Positions 29,151-44,120 of a stretch of DNA of 64,000 bases are shown piece by piece. Under the pieces are notes generated by a model. The model did not search any database and had not been told where the DNA came from. It saw only the letters and a list, made by a program, of their open reading frames with translations. Each line of letters begins with the position of its first letter. Position 1 is the stretch's first letter. This DNA is from Amaranthus tricolor. Its lineage: Eukaryota; Streptophyta; Magnoliopsida; Caryophyllales; Amaranthaceae. Made by a program: the position numbers and the translations under genes. The stretch spans positions 1,231,501-1,295,500 of the forward strand of contig NC_080062.1 in NCBI RefSeq assembly GCF_026212465.1. The letters run 5' to 3'.

Positions 29151-30268
29151 GAATTGGAATAGGCATATGCATGTTAATTGCACTAATCCTCTTGTATAAA
29201 AAAATGAACTCGCTGTTCGAGAAAAGTAAAGAAATTGAAACATTGTTGAAACAACATGGATCTCTCGGTCCAAAGAGGCATACTTATGCAGATTTGAAGA
29301 GAATTACAAACTCCTTCAAAATCAAGCTTGGTGAAGGAGGTTACGGTATTGTATACAAAGGAAAACTACATTGTGGGGATCAAGTGGCTGTGAAAATTCT
29401 CAAGAGATCATCGAATCGAGATATGGATATGGTGGAATTCATCAATGAAGTTGCAAGTATCGGAAACACCAATCATAAAAACATTGTGAAACTCCTAGGC
29501 TTTTGTTACGAGGGTTCAAAACGCGCTCTTATATATGACTACATGCCTTGCGGATCTCTTGAAAAGTTCACACATGGGGGCAGAGACGAAAACAATCAAC
29601 AACTCTCATGGAAAAGTTTATTTGAAATCGCGATTGGGATTGCAAGAGGGCTAGAGTACTTGCACCAAGGGTGCAACACGAGAATATTACACTTTGACAT
29701 TAAGCCCCAAAACATTCTATTAGACGAGAATTATTGCCCCAAGATATCTGATTTTGGCCTGGCTAAGATATGCCCACAAAAGGACAGCATAATTTTGATG
29801 TCAGAAGCCAGAGGAACTGCAGGGTACATTGCTCCTGAGGTTTTCTTCAAGAGATTTGGCGGAGTTTCTCATAAATCAGATGTTTATAGTTACGGAATGT
29901 TGGTTTTGGAAATGGTTGGGTGTCGAAAAAATATTGATGCGAAAGTGGAACATAGTAGTGAGCAGTATTTTCCGCATTGGATTTACAAGCAACTCGAGGA
30001 AGTTGAAGAGATCGATCAAATCGACACCACAAACAACAACGAGGGGTCAGTACTCAAAAGGAAGATGGTTGTAGTAAGTTTATGGTGCATACAAACCAAC
30101 CCCTTGACCCGACCAAATATGACTCGAGTTGTAGAAATGCTCGAAGGAACACTCGACTTGCTGCAGATTCCTCCGATTCCATCTCTTGCTTCTCCTTTAA
30201 GATCACACAAAATTTCTACCACTCTAGATGAAATCTCATTAGGTGGACTTTTTGTATCCTCTATTTAA
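29151..30268 (+). CDS. LRK10L/PR5K-like receptor kinase, TM + kinase exon
   Basis: The exon begins after a TTCTTTTCAG acceptor (codon split after its first base) and encodes a transmembrane helix (IGIGICMLIALILLY), a juxtamembrane segment and a full kinase domain. Visible motifs are the GEGGYGIVYKG loop, VAVKIL lysine, HFDIKPQNILLD catalytic loop, DFGLAK and GTAGYIAPE, with the end at RPNMTRVVEMLEG and TGA-equivalent TAA at 30266-30268. HFD in place of HRD is the normal state for this class (non-RD). There are about 370 residues without a break. The usual extracellular cysteine-rich region is not recognisable upstream, so this is either a cytoplasmic-type relic or a gene with an unseen first exon. 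The gene lies between a short and a kinase-bearing exon 3 of the CrRLK1L unit. Confidence 0.8.
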
Positions 30269-30605
30269 TGTTCTAGTTAGACAATGTAGCCATTATAGTG
30301 AGCTTTTTAGCTTTGTGTAAATGATTGTCTCCAATAAGTGCAAAATAATTTGCTAGTTAATTCGCTTATGTTATGTTTGGAAACGATAATTATTGGTTTA
30401 ATTTCATGTTTGGCAAATCAATGAATTCAATTTTGAATTTAAGTCATGTCTACCATTGTATTAAAAGTAGATAAAGTAAAGAGTTTGAGAATGATTTCAC
30501 AATCTTGTCATTTCCAAATTCTTTCTTTATGATTTCACAATTGAAATCTACAATTTGAAATGAATTTATTATTTCCAAACACAACATTAGAAAATCACCA
30601 TCGGT
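30269..30605. other. LRK10L 3' flank
   Basis: Nearly identical to 162-498 and 59760-60085. No gene. It probably includes the 3' untranslated region, but no clear polyadenylation site was assigned. Confidence 0.6.
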
Positions 30606-30674
30606 GATTTTATTCTTCTCTGCAATTTCTTGAAGTTGTAAAACAAACTGTAGGCCCCAAACAAACCGATGGAC
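30606..30674 (-). pseudogene. Antisense CrRLK1L kinase-tail scrap, cut by a microsatellite
   Basis: Same fragment as 499-682, but only the last part remains (minus strand: VVWG-like to LQEIAEK). It is interrupted at 30675 by a (TA)n tract directly after the word CCGATGGAC. Confidence 0.65.
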
Positions 30675-32711
<2,037 letters not shown>

Positions 32712-33764
32712 AAATGTATAAGAATATCATAAATCGTTATTTTTGATTTTAAAACGCTAAAAGTTATAATGTTTTGAAAACAGTTACATCTACTACTAAA
32801 CGCTACTTAAAATGTTGTTTAGCCGAGCAATTACTATTCACAAATTCCTGTGTAGAGACGGTCTCACTATGAGACGTTCATCATACAAGGGTTGAATAGC
32901 CCAACTAATACAAATATTAACATATGTGCTTCTTATTTTGTGGTCGTCTCATCGAGAAATGTTCTTTCACAAAAGTAGTTCATTATTATTTTATCCTTAT
33001 TATTAAACTGCTATGCGGACAACGCTCTAAATAAACATATGATAAATCAAAAATAATCCAAATTCACCATAACACCAATTTTTCTCACTTGTAAGAAATC
33101 CAAATGAATAAAATCAAAGTGAGTCACACCAACATTGCAATTATTTGTTGATGTTAGGAAAGCAGGAGACAAGAAGTTCATGCATATAAATCATTACTCT
33201 ATTGATTTTACAATAATTTGTGAACAAATTAGTATGTAGATGAATGGAGAAGGTTAGCTAATTGGATAATGTGAACAAATCATATGTTCATATGCATGCA
33301 TTTGCTAATTGCCAATTGCTACATTGTGATCCACAATCCTTGTTTGAAAACTTACATTTTTAGTCAATATCGGTTTAAAATCGCTATTTAAGATAGCTAT
33401 TTTATGTGAAGTTTACTTTTCCAATTGTTTTTATCTGAAGCCCATTTCTCTATTTTTTAGAAATAAAAAAGTTAGTTTATTTATTTTTCTTGCCACATTT
33501 TATTTTAGGAAAGTGGTCCCACCAATGAAAATTTTGTCATATACAAATTTTTCCTTACTTTAAATTTAATCCAGATTTATGCAATATAAATGACTTTACA
33601 ATTTCTTAGTCTTTGTATTATATATGATTCATTATTGCAATTTCAAAAGAGCATATAGAGTAATTATTTGCTTGATAGCAAGAATATTTTCCTTCTAAAA
33701 ATACTTTATTTAATGACTTTTTCAAATTTGCATTGAAGTTGAAACTTTTGTCTTGTTTTTCTAG
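32712..33764. other. Region upstream of the kinase exon, intron-like
   Basis: Conserved with 2458-2614 plus 4963-5876 and with 62014-62914. It shows the empty site for the solo LTR at about 32858-32862. It ends in TTTTTCTAG before the exon. No gene. Confidence 0.6.
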
Positions 33765-34167
33765 ATATGACGATCTCTTGCTCAACGGATTGGAGATTTT
33801 CAAGTTGGACTCTTCAAATGGTTCTCTTGCCGCACCAAATCCTGATATCCCTATGAATTTAACATCTTCACAAGGTAATAATCGATCGTCGAATAGTTCT
33901 CATCATTTAATATCGATTATCGGAGGAATCCTTGGTGCTATTCTAGTAGTCGCACTCATATCATCAATATATTTCATAATCATTTTCCGAAGAAAAAAGG
34001 AGAAACAAAAATTCAGGAAAACAATGAGCAAAGATGATACTAGCAAGCTTAAGTGGATTTCGCAGTTGGATGATTCTGGATCTAATGCAGCTACCGCTAG
34101 TGTGATTTCTTCTCTGCCGTCCCATCTTTGTCGACGTTTCTCTAGAGCATTTTTAACCTATTATTAA
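33765..34167 (+). pseudogene. CrRLK1L exon 3, truncated before the kinase domain
   Basis: The exon starts after AG at 33763-33764 and reads [20 protein letters not shown], the transmembrane helix ([20 protein letters not shown]) and the juxtamembrane segment to LCRRFS. True homology ends at 34143. The frame then runs into unrelated DNA and stops at 34167. Against the copy at 5877, the sequence jumps from the equivalent of 6254 to that of 9951, so the whole kinase domain and about 3.7 kb are deleted. Confidence 0.9.
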
Positions 34168-34990
34168 CCTACAATTGTAGGTTAAGTTGTTAAAAAAAAA
34201 AATAAAATACAAAAAATAAAATAAAAAGTACAAAAAAAAGGAAAAAAAGAAAAAATAAAGAACATGAATTCCTAATCCTCACCGTACCCTTTCCCTATCC
34301 CTAGCCCAACCTCCAGCCCCCATCCCCCACAGGCCACAACTACCACTGTTTCCCGCTCACTGTCACTCCTATTCCCCACCCACTTCCAGCCACCACCATC
34401 TTCATCAAAATCCACCACCGAATCCAACTCCCCATCCTTTGCGCAGCCCCTATCCCCCTCTATTTTCAACCACCATCAAACCCTTCCCTCCACTCCACCA
34501 CCACAAATCGGCCTCCCATAAACAGCGTCCTGTGCAGCCTTCCTCACCTCCTTTCCCCTGATGCGACCTCCACAAACAACCACCATAACCACCCACCCTA
34601 AATGTGAACCACCACCATAACCATCCCAAATTCAAACCAACATAATCTTTAATCTACCTTTCCACTACCAAATTCGACCATCAAAATTGACCACCATTAT
34701 TAAATTGGTGTTGCAGATATGGGTTGTTGAGCCTCGTTGGGTGGGGGGCGCCGTCGCAGGGGAAGGGGAGGGGGTGGTGCATAGGTGGAGAGTGAAGAGG
34801 GGATTGGAAATTATTTTTCTTTAAATAAAATTATCTTTTTTCTAGGGTAGAATTACCTGTTTTACAGGTTGCATGTGAATTTGAATGCTATGGGAAAACG
34901 TATGTCCAAGTTGGTATTATTTCAGGTTAATTAAAATTTCGTATTATTGTAGAGAAATTAATTAAAGTTTATATCATTCACGGTAATTTT
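34144..34990. mobile_element. Left-truncated copy of the long-TIR element
   Basis: Matches 9951-10800 closely, including the GC-rich core and the right inverted end, but the outer left end is missing because of the deletion that removed the kinase domain. Confidence 0.7.
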
Positions 34991-35266
34991 TCCTTAAATA
35001 AATAACAAAGAAAAATGTTTCATTTTGATAAAAAAATTATTTTTAATATGAGATAGATATAATTATAAAAAGTAATAATAGTACTACTATAATTATTTGT
35101 ATATTACTCTCTCTATTTTATATTGTTGGATACTTTTCAAATATTCCATGTATAAAGAGATAAAAATGCTACTCATGATTTTTAATGGATATAAAAAAGT
35201 TAAAATATGGAGTATCAATGTGTGATCCTATTACATTTGTCACCATACATATAATTTTAACATATA

Positions 35267-35680
35267 CTCCTTTCATTCCTTAATAAAGTTACCACAAGAA
35301 ATGTTCACGAGAATTAAGAAAAATAAAATCTTTAGTTTTTGAATATATTATTTATTGAATAATAAATTTAATTGAAGAAATTAGGACCATAAACATTTAA
35401 AAATTATTAAAAGAAAGTTAGTGGAAAAATATGGAGACCACAACTAATAAAAAGATGTTTTAATAAAATTAGTTAAAAATATGTGAGGACCATAAATAAT
35501 ATAAATTTGTTAAAATTAAATTAATGAAAAATATGTGGGGAAAATAGGCATTATTAAAATATTAAAATGAAGATTATTTTAATGTCCAAATTTGTGATAC
35601 AAATAGAAAAATTCATTATGAAAACAATAAATAAAACATTTAAAAATGACAAATAAAAGTTATTTAATAAACGAAGGAAG
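35267..35680. mobile_element. Stowaway/Mariner-like MITE, second copy
   Basis: Same element as 11075-11494, with ends CTCCTTTCATTCC and (inverted) CTTCCTTCGTTTATTAA. It is a duplicate carried along with the surrounding block, not a separate insertion. Confidence 0.7.
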
Positions 35681-36121
35681 TATTTCTTATAATTTAAATT
35701 TTTATAAGAAAAACTACTTAAAATGATCCATCATTTTACTGATTTGTCTACGATCTTACAAATTTTTTGTAACACACAAGCCATCATCATTAAGAAACTT
35801 CACCCACCTCCGTCATCACTAAGAGTGCTTCCATCAAGCGCGTGCCAAGGCTAGAGGGCTTCACCTTCACCACCAATTGCAACCATTATCACACTATCAT
35901 TCTTCTTTCTTCTTTAGTCACCATCGCTCACCAAAGTCTAAAACCTTTAACGAGAAGGAATGATTGAAATTGAATCCGTCAGCTTACATATTAGTATATT
36001 ACTATACAAGTTTGGACCTTAAACATAAAATAGGAAATAAATAAAATAAAAATAACTAGGTAAAAAACGAGTATAAAATGTAAAAGGCAAAAGCAAAAAA
36101 CAGAACACCAACTGGTAAGCG
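35681..36121. other. Duplicated intergenic DNA, no gene
   Basis: Follows 11495-12680 with an internal deletion (35946 joins the equivalents of about 11765 and 12210) and another just before 36122. Confidence 0.5.
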
Positions 36122-36228
36122 AATGGCAGAGCGATCTAGAGTTCATCCTCACACCGCTACATGCGACCACCACCAACACTGCCAAGGCAGATATTCCGGA
36201 TCCAAATCGGAGTATTTACTAAAAGGAT
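36122..36228 (+). pseudogene. Remnant of CrRLK1L exon 1, second copy
   Basis: Reads [20 protein letters not shown], as in the remnant at 12624-12786, but has lost the INFGLP part. Nearly identical DNA shows it was copied with the block. Confidence 0.8.
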
Positions 36229-36262
36229 ATCTGATTTTTAATTTTTTATTTTATTTTATTTG

Positions 36263-36403
<141 letters not shown>

Positions 36404-36541
36404 ACGCTTAAATTTGACCAACTTTTTATTAATTTTCTATTTCATAATCTATAATGGCCCTCAAGTAAATCAGAACAATTTTCATTGTTATGTTGAATTT
36501 TCTTCTATGCTAAAAAACTGTTTTGTTTAATTCATTGATCA

Positions 36542-37193
36542 TGTTTCGATAATGAAACGAGGAAATGGAAAACACTTAAAATACCGTGAATGGAAGCGTT
36601 ATCAGGAACGGCGATTCGTGGAAAGAAGCGGCTTGAATTCCTGCAGTACAACACGTTAGCCTTGTCCGGGGGGTGATCTCCCGGAAAACCCCTCCGACGC
36701 TCAAGTCAGAACGTAGATCAAAGATTAATGAATAAAAGATTATGTAATGAATCCGGGAATAGTGATATCGGGATTGAGATTGCTAGTGTTTGGGTAGGTT
36801 AATGAAGCAGAGTGTGAGTAAGGATACCAGGAAGGCTATTTTCAGATGATCCTTCCTTCTTGATGGTAGTCCCTATTTATAATGATGAAGAAAGGAAGTT
36901 ATTTCTGAGAAGAGGTTGGCCATCATGGAGGTAGTGGGCAGTTGCTACCCATGGAAGAAGGACAACCAAGCAATGTGGGAGAGTGGGAAGTTGGGTCAAA
37001 CATGAGGTTATTTTCTGGAGGGAGTTAGGGTTTTGTATGGGCCTCTTGCTTATGGGCCAACTGAAGAGTTAGGAGAATCCAAAAAAGGCCCATTGACTAA
37101 AAGTCAAGGTCACTCCAAAAGGTCAAGGGTTATTAAGGTCAAATGACTAATAATTTAAATAAATAGATTAGTTAAATAAATGTTACCATGACA
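36542..37193. mobile_element. Solo LTR, 652 bp
   Basis: Starts TGTTTCGATAATG and ends TTACCATGACA. The TG...CA block is flanked by the 5-bp duplication GATCA (36537-36541 and 37194-37198). The interior has the GC-rich stretch 'ggggtgatctcccggaaaac' and a CTATTTATAA TATA-like motif near 36873. No retroelement genes are attached. Sequence related to both flanks, without the insert, is found around 8865-8930. Confidence 0.85.
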
Positions 37194-37198
37194 GATCA

Positions 37199-38569
<1,371 letters not shown>

Positions 38570-38850
38570 CAATTCTTAAATATCGCCACCTTTTTCATTT
38601 TATCGCCACCTCCCTGAGGAAATTACGAATTTGCCCCTGGATTTTCAAAAAATTACGATTTTGCCATTGAACTTAAAATTTCCTACATATACCACAATTT
38701 CACTAAAATTTTTCTTACCACACTTAAAAACCAACTTACAAAAGCAAATTGTTGGAGCAAAAACTAAGTTCAATCCGCAAACAATTAATCGAGGTAATTT
38801 TTTTCGAATGTAATTAATTTAAATTTACAAAGGAAAAAAAAAAATAAAAA

Positions 38851-39322
38851 TGAACCGCCCAGATCTGGGCGATTCAATTTAATTTTTTTTTTTTTTCTTT
38901 TTTCTTTGAATAATTATTATAATTTTTAATTATATTATTATTGTTATTATTATTATTTTTATTGCTGTTATTATTATTAATTTTATTATTATTGTTATTA
39001 TTGTTGTGATTGTTATTGTTTTTATTATTAAATATATATTTATGTTTTGATTTTTAATTTCTTAATGTAAATATATTTGTTATAATAATTATTATTATTA
39101 TTTTTATTTTTAATAACTTTTTTATATTATTTTGAATGTTGTTTGTACTGTTATAGTTGTTGTTGTTTTTTTTTTATTTTCGAATGTAATTTATTAATTT
39201 AATTAAAAAAAATAAAAAAAATAAAAAATGAATCGCCCAGATCTGGGCGATTGGACCCCAGTTCAATCGCCCAAAAAGTGGCAATTGAACCGGGATCCCA
39301 CAGCCCAGATCTGGGCGATTCA
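38851..39322. repeat. Palindromic motifs in the left subterminal region
   Basis: The palindrome CGCCCAGATCTGGGCGATT occurs at 38856, 39234 and (variant) 39303, spaced by poly-A/T and by a GGTTCAATTGCC-type word. Similar but not identical palindromes lie at 48121-48275 near the other end. Confidence 0.75.
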
Positions 39323-39504
39323 TTTTTTTGTTTTTTTTTTCGTTTCTTTTTGATTAATTATTATCATTATTATATGTTTTTTTTATTACTGTTATTATTA
39401 TTAATTTTTTTATTAATTTTGTGATTGTTATTATTTATATTATTAAATTATTATTTTATTTTAATTACTATTTTATTATATTAAACATGTTATTATTATT
39501 ATTA

Positions 39505-39575
<71 letters not shown>

Positions 39576-40279
39576 TTTTTTTATTAATTTTGTGATTGTT
39601 ATTATTTTTATTATTAAATTATTATTTTTTTTAATTACTATTTTATTATTTTAAATATGTTTATTATAATTATTATTATTATTATTATTTTATTACTGTT
39701 ATTATTATTAATTTTTTTATTAATTTTGTGATTATTATTATTTTTATTATTAAATTATTATTTTTTAATCACTATTTTATTATTTTAAATATGTTTATTA
39801 TAATTATTATTATTATTTTTTTTATTACTGTTATTTTTATTAATTTTTTTATTAATTTTGTGATTGTTATTATTTATATTATTAAATTATTATTTTTTAA
39901 ATTAAAATTTAATTATTTTAAATATGTTTATTATAATAATTATTATTATTATTATTAATAAACTTTGTATGTTGTGTTGAAAATTATTTTTATTATTGTT
40001 GTTTATATATTTTTTTTTTATAATTTTTTTTTAGAATAATTATTATTATTCTTATATATATTATTATTGTTATTATTATTATTCTTCTTATTACTGTTAT
40101 TCTTATTATTTTACTATTTTATTGTTATTATAGTGATTGTTATTATTATTATTGTTATTATATTTTCCTTTAATTTTATTTTTAATTATTTTTTTTTTGT
40201 TATTAGTGTTATGATTATTGTTATTTTTTTTTCATTTGTTTGTTTTTTAGAATAATTATTATTATTCTTATTTATATTA

Positions 40280-40335
<56 letters not shown>

Positions 40336-40560
40336 GTTATTCTTTTTATTTTTACTATTATATTATTATTATTATAGTGATTGTTATTATTATTATTGTT
40401 ATTATATTGTGCTTTATTTTTAATTATTTTTTTTTGTTATTAGTGTTATGATTATTGTTATTATTTGTGTTATTATTGTTATGATTATTATTAATGTTAT
40501 TATTTTTGTTAATATTGTTATTATTTTTATGCTTATTGTCAATTTAGAAAATTAATATTG
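38930..40560. repeat. (TTA)n-rich tract with a degenerate ~130-bp tandem repeat
   Basis: Mostly TTA/ATT triplets. A longer unit containing 'ttattaattttgtgattg' recurs near 39403, 39580, 39718 and 39846. Open frames here are runs of Leu/Ile and are artefacts of composition. The tract lies between the left end and the PMD gene. Confidence 0.85.
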
Positions 40561-42525
40561 TTTTTTGATTCTGTTCATTTATTTTTAATGTTTAATGAAA
40601 CTGTCAAAAATTGTAGAAAATGGCTGGTAATCAAGGAAAAGGAAAGGGTTTTTTTAGACAATTGTTGAGAGATAATAGTTCTAGGCCTACCTTACTCAGA
40701 GGGAACCCGCATGAGAGGGGGGTAACGGGTTCTGCTAGGAGGGCTAGGCATGAAGAGGCTGCCAGACACAGTATTGCCCAAAGGTCGAGTGCGCTAGACG
40801 TAGTGCGAACCCCTCTTGATGACCAGTCTAGCAGCATCCAAAGTAGTTGGAGGGTTTCTAGTCCCGATGATAATGATGCTGATGATGTGGAATACGAAGC
40901 TCTTGATTCTCGCCCATTGGACTGGACTGTTGTTCGGGGGCCGGACGGGAGATTTGCACGTGGCGGCCCTAGTTCTTCTGCCGCATCTGAGCGCGCAGGA
41001 CGTAGTTTCATCGATAATGAGCCGCCACGGGAGAGGAGGCCATCACAGTCCGCTAATACGGACTGGTTAGTCACGTCGCCCCAGCTCGGGGGGCCGACAG
41101 ATACGCGACTGATCCCTAGCTATGGCGGGCACATAGCTAAAGTTATTTTCGACGGCTCCGAGCGTACGCCTCCGATTCCGGATTGCCGTATTAGGAAGAG
41201 GCCGGTGAAGTCCATCATCCGATTGAGGGATATGTCCGATGAGCTAAACGATGTTCTACCTGCCACTTCCCTCGGCCGACTACCGGAAATTATGCACTAA
41301 CACATCGACTGTGCTTTGATATCGGCCTTCGTGGAGAGGTGGCAGCCGGATACGAACACCTTCCACATGCCATGGGGGAATGGACGATTATGTTGCATGA
41401 CGTGCAACGCATACTGGGCATTTCCATTGAAGGTTCTCTGCCGGCTGAGCCTTCTGACGCGGAGTGGCAGGTCGGTATCACCAATCTATTCGGGGACCTA
41501 TGTCTGAGCTTCGGCGTAGAGGTGCATTCACCTGCGGCTGTGTGAACGTTGCTGAACTGATGCAGCTGTGTCATAGGTCGCAGGCCATGGATACCCAGAC
41601 GACAGCGTACTACATGACTATTGTCGGCTCTATCTTGCTGGCGGATAAGACCAGAATTGGCATGCGACCTAACCCGATACTTGCCGTGAACGACGATCAG
41701 CAGGAGGTGGCCTGGGGTGCGGTGACCTTGGCCTACTTGTATAGGCAGCTCGGAATGGCATCTAGGGCTGGTTGCAAGACCATTGCGGGCTACCTAACAT
41801 TGCTCCAGACATGGATCTATGAGTACTTTCCCGCTTTCCGCCCTCATCCTCGTCGAGAAGATGTGCCAAACATGACTAGGGCGGAGATGTGGTCACCGAA
41901 GAAACCATGTCGTGAGGTGGACAGGCTGAGGGACTACCGCAGGGTTCTTGACTCAATGACGGAGACTCAGGTATTGTACATTACATGACATTTTGTTATC
42001 CATGTGTTTTTAATTTTATATTATTCTTATTGGTTAACTTGGCATGCATGCAGGTGGAATGGACTCCGTACAATTCTGCTCCTAGGGCGTTGCTCAATGA
42101 GCACCCACGCACCACCATCATCGGGGGTATCACGTGCTTTGATATCGTCGAGGTGTATTTGCCGGAGCGGACATTGCGACAGATCGGGTTCATGCAGGCT
42201 ATTCCCCCCGCTCCTATGAGACCAGCCCAGGCTCTTCGACCGGCACACGGTACTTACTCCGTGACCTTTGCATCTTCTGCTGTTTATTTGGAGGCATGGA
42301 GTAGGTTCCCCTTTAGTGCGCGCCTTGTTGAGCAGGCACTTCGTCGGGCATCTGTTCCATCAGAGGCTGAACAAAATTACGTTGACTGGTTCAGAGTGTG
42401 CTCGCACCCGTACATAGCCCCCGACGTAGGCCCGACTTCCGGTGCTGGTCCTTCTCAGAACAGAGCTGAATACGTGAGTTTTGAAAGTATACTTGTTTTA
42501 TGCTATGTCTTTGTGGTTTTTTTTT

Positions 42526-44120
42526 GGGAAATTATCAATGGTGCCCTTGTACTATTGAAAAATTACAATGGTACCTAACTGCATTTCAGTGGTACCCCCC
42601 AATTATATGGTAATTACAACCGTGACCTTAATGATGAATTTTCCGTTAAATGTCCGTTAAATTTGAAATTTAACCTAACCATAGTTAGTTTCTTCTTCTT
42701 CCCTTTTCTCTTTCATGGCTGCTCTTCTTCCATGGTAGCTCTTCTTCCATGGCAGCCAGAACCTCGGATAGTAGATATCAAAATTCCAAGGAGAAGCTGA
42801 ATCAACACATTGGTACAATCAGAAATTGCTAATAAAAGAAAAGAATTAAGACCCAATTCAGGAAAACCAGAAAAACTTCAACACCAATCAATGTCTGGTA
42901 TTATGCTATTAACAATATGAAATTGCTCAATTAGCTCAAAATTGAAGGGGGCATAGAAAATTAAGGACCTTTTCATCCCAAAAAACAGCATTTTAAACCT
43001 AGAAATAAAATAAAATTAAATCAAATCAAAAACCCAAAAATCAAAGATTAATAGAATATTTCTGATAAAGTTATATATGGTAAACTGTTATAGTTGTTGG
43101 AATTCTGATGAACAGTTGAAGAAGGTCCAATTTATTTTATGTGATTGAACATCAAAATATGAGCAATGATTATACAACCTAAATGGCTTGACATAAAATC
43201 ATGAATTACTTCTGTAAGGTAGCATTTGGAACTTGTATCACATTTCAATGACGGAATTTAGCCACTTTAAATGACAATTTTCAGTTCCAAATTTGATGTT
43301 TGGAGACATCCAAATTTAAACAAAAATCCAGAAATTAATCTTTTGCATCAGTTAATTAATCTTGAATTATCCATTAATTTCTTAATTGGGTCAATTCCAT
43401 CTGAGATTTCCAATCTTACAAATCTATGGCAACTCGAGCTTTACGGTAATCAACTCACCGGGAAAATCCCAACTGGGTTTCGAAATTTGACGAAATTACA
43501 GCGTTTTGATGCTTCAAATAATAGCTTAGAAGGTGATTTATCTGAGCTTAAATTCATGAATCAGCTTGTATGGATTCAAGAATCTGGTAAATTTATCTCT
43601 ATATAGTAATAATCTCACCGGAGAACTTCCCCAGAAGCTTGGATCATGGGCTGAGTTCAATTTCATCGACGTATCGACCAATTCTCTTTCCGGTACAATC
43701 CCTCCTGATATGTGTAAAAAAGGGACTATGAAAAAGCTTCTAATTCTGCAGAACAAATTATCCGGTGAGATTCGATTTCTGGTGAAATTTGATTTGATTT
43801 TTGGGTTTTTGATTTGATTTAATTTTATTTCTAGGTTTAAAATGCTGTTTTTTGGGATGAAAAAGATTTTATTGCTCTTGCAATTTGTAATTTCATACTA
43901 ACCATAGAAGAAGAGCTGCCATGGAAGAAGAGCAGCCATGAAAGAGAAAAGGGAAAAAGAAGAAGAAACTAACCATGGTTAGGTTTTAACGGACATTTAA
44001 CGGAAAATTCATCATTAAGGTCACGGTTGTAATTACCATATAATTGGGGGGTACCACTGAAATGCAGTTGGGTACCATTGTAATTTTTCAATAGTACAAG
44101 GGCACTATTGATAATTTCCC
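42526..44120. mobile_element. Pack-MULE, 1595 bp, nested in the PMD intron
   Basis: Ends GGGAAATTATCAATGGTGCC and the inverted partner ending GATAATTTCCC form terminal repeats of about 215-230 bases that are nearly identical. A second inverted pair of about 80 bases lies further in (42970-43050 and 43780-43865). The 9-bp flank TTTTTTTTT is present on both sides (42517-42525 and 44121-44129), matching the Mutator target length. The core is a captured piece of an LRR receptor kinase gene. The long, similar arms suggest a fairly recent insertion. Confidence 0.9.
43275..43790 (+). pseudogene. Captured IKU2/RLK7-like LRR fragment
   Basis: Two frames in succession encode leucine-rich repeats: SIPSEISNLTNLWQLELY, LTGKIPTGFRNLTKL, then after a shift at about 43580 FKNLVNLSLYSNNLTGELPQ, KLGSWAEFNFIDVSTNSLSG and IPPDMCKKGTMKKLLILQNK. 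The DMCKKGTM...LLILQN signature is typical of the HAIKU2/RLK7 branch of LRR-XI receptor kinases. There is no signal peptide, membrane segment or kinase. The fragment is cargo of the Pack-MULE, not a working gene. Confidence 0.85.

Noticed and set aside
40631..41074. Minus-strand frame opposite PMD exon 1
   Set aside because: Shadow of the GC-rich coding strand. The plus-strand frame carries the PMD motifs and splice sites.
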